A DNA stretch of 64,000 nt, taken from NCBI RefSeq assembly GCF_016802725.1, contig NC_052664.1:31141275-31205274 (forward strand), written 5' to 3'. Positions 11,701-21,085 of this stretch are shown in pieces (within the stretch, counting starts at the first letter, position 1; every line of letters starts with the position of its first letter). The DNA is from Solenopsis invicta (taxonomy: Eukaryota; Arthropoda; Insecta; Hymenoptera; Formicidae). The translations under genes were made by a program, and so were the position numbers. The notes under the pieces are model-generated. The model had not been told where the DNA came from, ran no database searches, and saw only the letters and a list, made by a program, of their open reading frames with translations.

Positions 11701-14700
11701 TGTTTTCTTCTCAAAACATCAGTGAGTTTATTAACTTATATTTAATGAGAGAGAATCAATAGACCCGCGCATTGTTATGTTGAATTTAGATGATCGGTTA
11801 CACACTCGCATGAAGACCTGCTGTGGGAATCGGTAGGATAAATAGGTTTATTTAATTAGACAAATTTTTAACAATTTTAGCAAAATACTTGAAATGCTAG
11901 TTGTTATATCATTATTTAATATATTTAAAAAATATTTAAAAAGTCAAGTCAAGTATTTTTTTAAAAATGTACAAATTAATGAAGCAAGAATAACTAAAAT
12001 ATTTTGCGTAAAATTTAAGTTTAAGTGAATATTTTAATTTAATTTTAAATTGAATTATATATTAAAGATCTGTACATGCAAATTATATAAATTATAAAAT
12101 TTATAACTAATAATTATATATTAATTCATTAAGAATTACTTCTAAAAAAAGTATTTACTTTTCTTTCACTCATTTTTGTGTTTCCTGTTGTAACAAATGC
12201 TCTACGAAATTATAAAATTTCTCAGGTAGGATATTATTGGATAATTTGGATTTTTTGTCATTGGAAGAGGGAGATATCCTTAGAGCGAGAATACAGAATT
12301 AACTGTGGCAAATACCTTCTGTGAAATACACGTGGGCAACTTTGTAAGTGGTTCTTGTCGGATTACTGAAGTCGTCAATCAATTTCTGCACTGACGAATT
12401 ACAAGGTGTGATGAGATAAATGGCCTCCATCGTCGGCAGAGGTTCACGCTTCTTATTGATATCTTCCACCAGGGTGATACCCTGAGCGCTGATATCGTGC
12501 ATCTTGCAGCAAGCGGACACCATTCTCATGGCGAGCTGATCCACCACCAAGATCCGCCATTCTACCCCACCTGTTGTCTTCTTCTTTTGCTTGATCACCT
12601 CATTCATAATCTCTGCGAAATGAGAGAATTAATTATTCAAATGATAATTTTTTCAAGAATTGTAAACTTATGTACGGGATTCTCTACAAGGCAGTGGGAT
12701 AATAATTTCACCTTGAGCAGCAATGCAAGACTAAAAACTAAATACTTGGAGTAATTATTAATTTTATATCATTTAGAACATGAAATTTTAATTGCTAAAT
12801 TTTATAAGCATTATTTTTCTCTAACAAAATGCAAATTATAAGATGATATTTCTTTTCTCTGATGCGGTTATATAGAAGTGTAATATTTATGCCACGCTTC
12901 ATATAGAAAAATTAATAAAAAAAAAAAAAAAAAAAAAAAAAAATTAAAAAAGAAATAGAGAAAAATCAATACTTTGACAATGATATTTCTCTTGTACGAA
13001 ATATATACAACGCGTGTTCTATTTAGAAACTGAATCAATATTTAAAAGAAAAATAATTTATAAATAAGTATTGCGATCATCAATTCGCTAATTGCCAAAT
13101 AAGATTTTTTACTTGAATAACAATCAGTTATTTATATATTTATATAAATATAATTGATTATATACATATATATATAAATTAAATCAGAATTTTTTTGGAA
13201 TAATTTTGTAAATGTTTGTTAGCATCAGTATTATATTATCATTTTAATATTGCGATATTATTATTCTGGTTTAATTTAAGAGCTGCGTTTTTCAAGACCG
13301 ACGAATATGCGGCGCGCAGTTCGAAAAATTAATAAATGTATACATAATAAAATCACATATGCAATATTATTTGAGCTCAAAGATACGCTATGGCCATTGT
13401 TGGGCTTTCTCGATTTTGTGTTAACATAATCAGTTTATGTCTAGAAAGTAAAAGATAAGTTTATAATTTTTTGTAACTTTTATTATTTTATTTAGGAAAA
13501 CATAAAAAAATTTTAAGGAAAATCTAGAAATCAAGGGAAATTAATCGTAGCATTAACGACGATGAGCAAGCATTAAGCTTCGCACGTGTCATTGACAGCG
13601 CGGTGATTGATAATTAACAACGCTGACGGGCTAAGAAGTCCCTTGACGTTCTTCAACACGTATATTGATCGTCTTTCAGAGAGATGACGTCACTGCGTAC
13701 AGGCACGTATCAACGAGTCGCAAGCCCCGTTTTTCGATATTCTATTAAGTGGAAAAAAATCGGCTATTTATAGATGCACGAGACGCGCAAAAGAGTCTTC
13801 CTTAATCCCTAGTTCAGGAGAGCAAACTTCGCGGCCTTCGATATCGTTAGCGATTTAAGAAAATAATAAAAACAAGAGGGACCTTTTGCTCGGATTACTT
13901 TAGGAAACACACTATAAGAAATTCACTGAAGATCAGATGATTAATTAGTTCCTGAAATAATCGCTGGATAAATAAAAAAGTATAAGCCAATATTAAATTA
14001 CAAACATTTTAATATATCAAGTCACTTTGTTTTACGAAAGTTCGTAATTGCATTGACGATATAAAATAATTTCTCTTTTATTCCATTTAATATCAATATC
14101 AAATATTATTTCACATGCTTTGAAAAAAAATAAGTATATAATATACTTTGTTGTTGTACATACATATGTGTATGTAATAGCATATATGTAAATTGTTTTG
14201 CAAACATGTGGAAACGCAATAATATAATAGACATTCAGTTTCAATTGCGCCCTTTGGCAAAATACTTTTAAATCAATAAAAATTTTGCTCTGGGAAAAGC
14301 AACAGTTATTTCGAGGAAGAAGTACGTCATAGAACCACGATCAAAACACCAGACAGCGCTCATCTCTGAATGAGCACTGCGTCCGGATTCTTAATGATAA
14401 CGTGCGCATTGAAGTTGAGCAAAAAAAAAATGAGTTTCTTAGCTTTAACGTCTCCAATTCCTTCGATAGGACTGACAAGATTGACTGTGCATTTACGAAT
14501 AATCACTAACGTAAGAACATCCGCGAAGATTCTACGAAAACCTTTATCGCCGAGAACATTCGCGAACATTTTACGAAAACCTTTGTCGTCGAGTTTACAT
14601 TCGTCAAGCGATCTCTCGAGTGCCGAAGGCTAAAACCTGCAAGCCGGCGACGGAGAATCAGCGATTTATCCGATAAAAGGATCGGCTTCCGACGTCGCAG

Positions 14701-15149
14701 TCACGCGGAAATGATCCTCGCGCGTGTTTAGATGCGACAATAGACACGCGACGCGATCGACGTACGGCGAGTGTGTCCCCTGTACTCTTGTACATCGAGG
14801 ATCGTCGACGGTGTATCGCTTGCCAGGCGGTCGAATCCTCGCGAAACGCGACGGAGATCGGATGACTTTCGTCGAGAGTGTCCTCGCGCTCGGCGACAGC
14901 GTTTGACGTTTCTCCATCGCCCAGCCGCCCGATGAAATCATCAGGGAGCCGCGTACGCCCCGATCTCAAAGACGGCGAGCTCTCGCCGTCGTCGCGGGAT
15001 CGGCAGGCGCGAGATCGACGCGGCTGTAACGTCGCGCGACGTCGCCAGGCGACTCGCGCGACGATGTTTACAAATAGATCCTAATGTTGCACAAAATTAA
15101 CGTTTTTTTTACGCTACTCACTTTGACCGACTTGTGCCTTGAGCGCCAT
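8706..15149 (-). CDS. Rop: Rop / unc-18 (Munc18-1, syntaxin-binding protein 1), SM family, complete
   Basis: This Sec1/Munc18 protein clamps syntaxin-1 and templates SNARE assembly for synaptic vesicle fusion; it acts in the cytosol at the presynaptic membrane. Coding exons (5' to 3'): 15122-15149, 12316-12612, then 11523-11626 OR 11108-11211, then 10509-10657, 10170-10385, 9999-10097, 9708-9915, 9384-9632, 9091-9278, 8865-9019, 8706-8767. With one copy of exon 3 the total is 1755 nt, 584 aa; human Munc18-1 is about 594. Diagnostic blocks include VEDINKKREPLP, YKADEPTMGEGPEKARSQLL, LILDRGFD, MRDLSQMIKKMPQYQKELSK, AMGTDAEGERIKD, KNGITDENLNRL, QTYQMSRWTPIIKDIMED and a C-terminal HIITPKSFMNDL. 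The start MALKAQVGQ precedes KIMNEVI across a 2.5-kb first intron, matching the family N-terminus. All junctions are GT-AG and the phases agree. Duplicated exon 3 is the oddity and is listed separately. Confidence 0.95.
11108..11211 (-). CDS. Rop: Rop alternative exon 3, version B (3'-proximal)
   Basis: This 104-nt exon has a GCCAG acceptor and a CAG|GTGACG donor. It encodes residues 109-143, beginning VCPEELFNEICKSL and ending INIAFLPYESQ. By eye it is closer to the human block (NEL, FLPYESQ) than version A. It differs from version A at 10 of 35 positions, including N/K116, K/H120, K/H126 and S/E142. Sequence preserved at amino-acid level with intact splice sites argues that it is a functional alternative, not a dead duplicate. 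Confidence 0.88.
11523..11626 (-). CDS. Rop: Rop alternative exon 3, version A (5'-proximal)
   Basis: This 104-nt exon has a TTTGCAG acceptor and a CAG|GTAAAG donor. It encodes residues 109-143, beginning ACPDELFKELCHSL and ending INIAFIPYEEQ. It is the first copy met after exon 2. Phe115 and Glu132, which correspond to the Munc18-1 residues that form the syntaxin N-peptide pocket, are both present. Its entry and exit phases are identical to version B, so either copy can be used. Using both would add 104 nt and shift the frame. Confidence 0.88.
12613..15121 (-). other. Rop intron 1
   Basis: This 2.5-kb intron lies between the 28-nt first coding exon and exon 2. It contains a 27-base poly(A) run (12917-12943), an AT-rich centre, a degenerate repeat (about 13200-13340) that recurs upstream of the gene, and a GC-rich patch (about 14640-15075). 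No exon was recognised inside it. The GC-rich patch may be promoter-proximal regulatory DNA. Confidence 0.7.
12917..12943. repeat. Poly(A) homopolymer run
   Basis: 27 consecutive A. Its length is likely polymorphic or subject to sequencing error. Confidence 0.9.
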
Positions 15150-17345
15150 TTTGACAGGACTGACTGTGGGATTGTTCGCCAGATGGCGACGCGCGGCACA
15201 GCGATAGCTCTGAGTGCAGCGCGAAGTTGGCCGAGAGCTTCGATTGGCACCTGCGCGATACGGGCGCTTCCGCTACTTATTATTATAGCGATCTGTTCCA
15301 ATTAGTCAAACTTTTTCACATGCATTTTCTTTTTCAATCTTCTTTCTTTCTCTCTCTCTCTCTCTCTTTTTATTTTAATAATCTTCGTTTCTTGGTTATT
15401 AGTTTCCATTATTGTCTTTTCTATACTTTTATTTCATTTTTTAATTTTTTTTTCTGCATTTGTTGCACATAAAAATTAAATTCTTGCGACATTTATGCAA
15501 CAACTAATGACAAAGAATTTTTGCGTTTCAATATTTGTGTCTGTTCATAGGTATAAACCCAGCTAAAAACAGCAATTACAAAGAGGGTAGGATTATCAGT
15601 TTATTCCGATGACTGTCTAATAAATTGCGGAAAATACGCGCGAAACCTGAAAAATTGCAACTTACGAGGGACGAGATAAAATGTATGATATTTGAAGTTT
15701 GTGTTTCGTCGCGATAATCTTTTTGTGGCATCTGCTCCAGATTCAAATGTCATTCTGTCTTTTGAACTATCAATTTTTGAACTATCAATTCAAAACGTAG
15801 CCAAGCACATGGCAATATAGATCTCAATATAGACATCTCAAATATACGCAACTAAAATATCTCTAACTTAAATCATCTATAACTATTTTCGTCTAAAAAA
15901 GCATCTCACATATTTGCGTCTGTGAAATAAATGACAATTTAACATTACAAAAAACACAAAAGATAACAGGTGATTGTTATAAACACAAAAATACATTTTT
16001 TAAAATTTATTTATGAATTAGTGTAATCTCAACAAAATAAATTCAAAAAGAATTCCTTTTATCGCAAATTCTGACAAAACTAAAAAAAATTCCGTATGTG
16101 TCTAAAAAAGCTCAGAATTGATTATTACTGTAATTAATATAATTATTATACTAATTGCTGTATTAGTAACACCGATGAAACATCAGTTACTGATGCAGTA
16201 ATTAAATAGTTTATTGAAACACTTTTTCTTAAGCGAACAAAAATTATTTGTTTATGTAAATATTACTTATTTGAAGTAGATATTATTGATTTGTGATGAT
16301 TGATATAAAATAATTATTTGAATGAGTCACAGTTTGTAGTGCTAAATAATAATTTTAATAATTTTTAATTATATTACATATTCCGGTTTCATGACTGTGT
16401 TTCAAGTCCAACGAATATGTGGCACGCAATTCGAATAAACTAAAGATTATAAAAACTAAAAATTATTATTTAGCATTAATTGTAAGAACAGCTATAACTG
16501 ACGTAGGCCTGTTAAACTTATGTTTGACATTTTCGTTAGTTAGGATTTAACTTTTATTATTGTCTATATTTATTTAAATGTATTTAATTTTTTTCTCTCA
16601 ATGTAGTTACTATCCAACTATGCTCAAACAATTAATCATTAGTTTTGAAAGCATTAACTACATGCATTATATATCCAATGTAAATTGACCTCAATCTAAG
16701 TTTAACAAATTTTTTTATCTTTCTCTAGTTCTAACAATTCGAAAAGATAAAGAGTAATTTAAATCGAGATTAAAATTAATCGACGTTGGTAAACGTCGAC
16801 CTGGGCAGTAATATCGAAACATGCTCACTCGAAGAAACTTCAGACCGTTCGAGTAGCGCCATAGTTACGCACGTCGCGCAGAGTGTCGTCCGCAATAATT
16901 TCAGTTTAACAATTTTCCATTACCACCAACTTACTTAATTTTTACCTTTTCCTAGTTCTGAGAATTAGAGAAAGACAAGGAGTAAGTCAAACCAAGGTTA
17001 ACATTCTACTAATCATCGATCGAAGTGGACATCGTTGTCGTTTCCCGATGACGCTTTGCGGAACGGCAATGCTCGTGGGTTCTCGATCGCGCATCGCGCG
17101 CGTGCATGTATTTTCATAACAGATCGCGAGTATTGAACTCCGGCGACAGGCGCGTCACGCGGCCGATATCGAAGCGTCGGGATCAAAGTGGCCGATTTGT
17201 CGAGTGACACCGGTCGACGGTGATTACGCGCGAGGCGCGCGCGAATGTATAAAGCGAGCGGCAGCGAGTAAACGGACCGGCCACCTGACAACGAGAGCGA
17301 AAGGAGCAAGAAGCGAGAGCGTCCGCGCGCCGCGGGTGGGAAACG

Positions 17346-17349
<4 letters not shown>
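15150..17349. other. Intergenic space between head-to-head Rop and the right-hand gene
   Basis: The part next to the Rop start (about 15150-15300) is GC-rich and probably holds the Rop 5' UTR and promoter. It is followed by a (TC)n run (15349-15367), about 1.3 kb of AT-rich DNA with a repeat also found in Rop intron 1 (near 16310-16445), and two related blocks (16708-16800 and 16928-17030). From about 17030 it becomes GC-rich towards the next promoter. No gene was recognised. Confidence 0.6.
15349..15367. repeat. (TC)n microsatellite
   Basis: Pure TC run within a longer pyrimidine tract. Confidence 0.85.

Positions 17350-17385
<36 letters not shown>
17350..17385 (+). promoter_or_regulatory. 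(GA)18 tract, probable GAGA-factor-type promoter element
   Basis: Eighteen uninterrupted GA units sit in GC-rich DNA 55-95 bases upstream of a candidate initiator and about 560 bases upstream of the first coding ATG. In insects such tracts near start sites bind GAGA factor and accompany paused promoters. It could also be a neutral microsatellite. Confidence 0.5.
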
Positions 17386-17389
<4 letters not shown>

Positions 17390-17439
17390 GGGAGAGATAG
17401 ACGGGAGCCTCTCTCGGAGCCGGCCGCGCCGCTCACGGT

Positions 17440-17445
17440 TCAGTT
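17440..17445 (+). promoter_or_regulatory. Candidate initiator (TCAGTT)
   Basis: The match to the arthropod initiator TCAKTY has its A at 17442, in a GC-rich setting downstream of the GA tract. No clear TATA box was seen and the DPE position fits poorly. Six-base matches are common, so this is a suggestion supported only by position. Confidence 0.3.
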
Positions 17446-17643
17446 CGGATTCGTTCGCCGTCGCGTGTGTCTCGCGTTCTCGCGCGCGCGCGCCCGTCGT
17501 GTCTGAAGTGAGTGTAGGTTCGCGGCGTGTATCTCCGCTATCTTCGCTACGTTCACGGGCGGTCCACCCGCGCGTCTCCTCTCGCGTGTGGTGCGCGTCT
17601 TTTCTCACGACACCCTTCGTCGCTACTCGCCGCACACGTCGCG

Positions 17644-17667
17644 CGTCGTCGTCGTCGTCGTCGTCGT
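17644..17667. repeat. (CGT)8 trinucleotide repeat in the 5' leader
   Basis: Eight pure CGT units within the presumed 5' UTR. Not in the coding frame. Confidence 0.85.
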
Positions 17668-17784
17668 TACATTTCGTTACATCGCCCTCGCGTGTCACCC
17701 TCGTGTCGCGAACGCGTGTGTGACGAGAGGGAGTGGGAGGAGGCCACCGCGTGTTCCTCGCACCTAACACCGTCTCGCGGAAGA

Positions 17785-17832
17785 ATGTGTGCCACGGCGG
17801 TATTATCGTTCGGTGGTATCGTTTCCCAGTGA
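17785..17832 (+). CDS. Upstream ORF (15 codons) in the 5' leader
   Basis: ATG at 17785 opens MCATAVLSFGGIVSQ and stops at TGA 17830-17832, before the main ATG at 17948. If the leader is transcribed as one exon, this uORF could damp translation of the main ORF. There is no evidence that it is translated. Confidence 0.3.
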   Translation: MCATAVLSFGGIVSQ

Positions 17833-17947
17833 TAATCGGACGGAGGAGAAGTAGAAGCAGGAGGTTTGTGTGATCAGTGCCTGACCTGCCGAGGGAGGAA
17901 CGTCACCGCGACCTGGATTTCACGCGATTCGCATACGGGGGACAAAG

Positions 17948-17998
17948 ATGAAGCTGGAGTATCCCTGCCGCGTCGAGGGCTGGCTCAACGTTTGTGGT
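17948..17998 (+). CDS. First coding exon of an unidentified gene (continues beyond or far downstream)
   Basis: ATG at 17948 has a good context (AAAG before it) and follows an in-frame TGA at 17882-17884 with no other ATG between. It encodes MKLEYPCRVEGWLNVC plus one base, and the next bases are a strong donor, G|GTGAGTG. The phase-1 exit means the next exon starts with two bases completing a Gly or Val-type codon. The segment VEGWLNV resembles the first strand of a pleckstrin-homology domain, but seven residues are not enough to assign it. No matching second exon was found in the remaining 46 kb, so either it is too short or too diverged to see by eye, or intron 1 leaves the window. Confidence 0.6.
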
Positions 17999-18530
17999 GA
18001 GTGTGCACGCGATGGATGTTTACGCGATGTGTCGCGAGCGAGTGTCAAAGGACGATTATCGGTGCGGCGACCGGGCGAAATTGAATCTTGTAACTCAGCA
18101 TGGCGATAGACGTTCGCCGTGCCGGTTGAAGGCCGATAATGGTTCGTTTGAAACATCGATAGCTATCGTTCAGATAAGATGATAGAGAAGAGTTTTTTTG
18201 ACCGTTGAAGTACAATTTGCTCCGAGTAGACGTTACTGTATTCGAATGTTATTTAAATGAATCTGGACTCTATTGAATGTACAGTCAACGTCCTTGAGAG
18301 CACGCGACAGATTGTTGAACGGAAGTGTCGCGATTTTCGAGGAACACGCATCAGATCGCGTTGTAACATGATTTTGCATCCCTCGAAATACATTCGATTT
18401 AAACGGAAAATGAAGTTTTTGGAAAGGTTAAATACGAAAATTCGCTAATCCATGTTTACGCGTATAGAGATTCGATGCTTAATTCGCATTGCGTTTAATT
18501 TCTCGAATGCGGGGGAAACGCTGTTCTGTG

Positions 18531-18792
18531 CACTGAGAGAAATGTTTGGTAAAATCAATTAACGTTTGATGGAATAGTGATCAAATGAATTTTATAGTTA
18601 GAATTACTAAATAAATATATAGTTGTTTTGACCAAACAATTTGTAGCCTTAACCACATAATTATTTTCATACAACGAATTACAAAAAATTTTGTTAAATG
18701 TAACTAAATTTTTAGTACCAGTAACTGCAAAATTTATCTGATTACTATTCAATCAAACGTTAGTTAATCTTACCAAACGATTTTTCTCAGTG
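18531..18792. mobile_element. MITE, Tc1/mariner-like (TA-flanked), about 55-bp inverted ends
   Basis: The left end CACTGAGAGAAATGTTTGGT and the reverse complement of the right end CACTGAGAAAAATCGTTTGG continue as matched arms through AACGTTTGATgGAATAGT. TA follows the right end; the left flank reads TG, probably a mutated TA. It is 262 bp and non-coding. Its termini resemble those of the elements at 30621, 44733 and 55703. Confidence 0.75.
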
Positions 18793-19091
18793 TAGTAAGT
18801 TTCAGCATTATGTGAGCTGCACGCGCTTTGTTGCATAATAAAACATTAAATTAATGTATAATATAGAGAAGATAAAGCTATTAGAAATTGAATGCATTTT
18901 GCATTTGACTGAATAGACTTTTGAATATAGATACGCGAAATTTATAACACATTAAATGAGTATTAATTAATTCTTAATTAATTATCTATTCAAATTAAAT
19001 TAACTGTTAAAATGATGTAATTATATGGAAATCTAATATATGTTCTCATGCATAATGATGTAGATACAAATTATACACAAATTTTATATAC

Positions 19092-19093
<2 letters not shown>

Positions 19094-19177
<84 letters not shown>
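19094..19177. repeat. Compound (AT)n-(AG)n microsatellite
   Basis: About 25 AT units pass directly into about 16 AG units. Confidence 0.9.
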
Positions 19178-19181
<4 letters not shown>

Positions 19182-20929
19182 TTTTTTTTTAACACGATAA
19201 ATTTTATTGTATCCAATTAAACAAATTTATTTGGAGCTTATTTTTAAACAAACTAATATTTGAATCAATAAATACGACTAACAATAGTGATATTTTCGTC
19301 AAATAATAGACGTTGTTTGAATGAAACATTTTTATTCAAACATATGATGTTTGGTATAGCATATATTGTTTCAATGAAGCAACTTTCAGTCAAATAAATA
19401 GGATTATTAATTCCAATGAAATCTTTTTCTCTGTTGTGTGTTTGAAATGTTTGTCAACCTTTTTTTAAAAAGAAACGAAATTATATGAAAATTTAATTTG
19501 TTATGTTTTTACTTTTTTTTTTCTTGTGCAATTTCACTTAAACGCGTTTTAAAAATGAGAGATTCAAATATATTTCTGTTATTTTTATTAGCTGTGTATT
19601 GGTCATTGATATTTTCCAATTTGAAAATCATATTAATTATAAGAGTAAAAACAAATATGATATTAAGTTTAGCGGTTACCAATTACACTGAGACTATTAC
19701 ATTCGATAAAATTTAATTTGTTATCAAATGTAGTACAAGCAGAATTTTATATTTTAGGGAAATCTGTGTCTGTGTTTCATAAAATTTAATTATAAAGGCT
19801 ATTGCAAGAAAAAATTCTTGCATTTACACATGCAAAAACGGAAATCTAGAAAGATAATATACTTAACATTTCTTTTCCCAACGTACAATATGAATAAATA
19901 TAAAAAATATATACAATATGATATGTTTATATAAATATAGGTGGTTGAATAAATCTATGTACAAATATCTAAACAGATATCCTTGAATTTCACTTAGAAC
20001 GCTCTGCGAACTTCTATTCCAACTTAATAATATATAATATTATATATTGTACGCCGTGCTCATTTAGATTTTAAACGAAAGCTGCAAAGTGCGAAATTAG
20101 AAAGCCTTTCATTCCCCATTATGGTGAGAAAAAACGGAGCGTTAAAACATTTTATATTGACAATTCGCGCGAGTCCTTTTTTAACTGCATTTTGTCGTCG
20201 TGCCTTCTTTATTTTTTCACGCCACGTCGTCGTAAATATAGTTTATAGCTCGTCGCTAATTCTTTCAAGTATCGCACGATTGTATAATGTACAGACGTCG
20301 AGTAGTTCTTTTTTTTCTCTATCTCTCGGATACGTGATGTCCCACTCGAAACGACTTACGCAAGCCAGTAACAAAACGTAATAAATAGCGGTGAAGTGTC
20401 GGTCGTTACGCGATACTTTTTTTTTCCAAGCATCTTATACGTTTCGATACATAGATCGTTCCTTTCTTTTTCGCACGTTTCTCCCGTTTTCTCATCGGGA
20501 CTGTCGCGCGGTGTGTCCCAAGCTCGCGAAGGCAAAAAGGAGAATAAGACCAGGGTGAGATTTCTTTTCGTGGCAACTCCCATGTGGGTTCGACGGGATT
20601 TCTTACGTCGTCGGGTTTAACGACCTCCTGTTTTTTTTTCCTCCGTGGATCTTGCGTAAAAACGGGAAACTTCAATTTTTACGAACCACCCAACATGTCG
20701 TACGCGGCACCTATCGATTCTTTAGCTGACCGAAGAAAAATCCTCGGTCCAGTCGTCTGTGTCGTGTCTGTCTTTTTTACTATTGATACCGAACGAAGGC
20801 CCGGCGTCCGTTAAACCCCGAAACATTTTTGCAGGTTGACTTCTGAAACGCGTAGCTTAAACGGAGCTTAGACTTCGTGATTATCGAAAAATGCTGCACC
20901 GAGGGAAAACTTACTAAATTTTAATAAAT

Positions 20930-21085
20930 AATAATTCGAATAGTACTATAATAAAATATTTACTAAATATAAATAAATATATATTTATTTAGTACATGAA
21001 CCACTGATTTAATTTAAGTATTATTTTTTCTTATAGATTAAATATTTATGTAAGTAAATATTTCAGTACCGTTCGAATAAATAGA
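20930..21085. repeat. Degenerate inverted repeat, possible MITE relic
   Basis: The segment TTCGAATAGTACT...AAAATATTTACT near 20933-20965 is matched in reverse complement by AGTAAATATTTCAGTACCGTTCGAA near 21053-21078. A preceding GCACCGAGGGAAAAC near 20895 could be a worn left terminus of the CACTGAGA-type elements. Confidence 0.4.

Noticed and set aside
14820..14850. GGTCGAATCC resembling a tRNA T-loop
   Set aside because: No cloverleaf stems or A box are found at the proper distance.
14658..14969. GC-rich overlapping ORFs inside Rop intron 1
   Set aside because: Several frames on both strands are open at once. None resembles a protein, and the region lies within the Rop intron.
17183..17770. 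195-codon minus-strand ORF opposite the orphan gene leader
   Set aside because: It is created by low stop frequency in GC-rich DNA and by the (GA)n and (CGT)n repeats (poly-Asp and Ser-Leu runs). It has no domain and overlaps open frames on the other strand.
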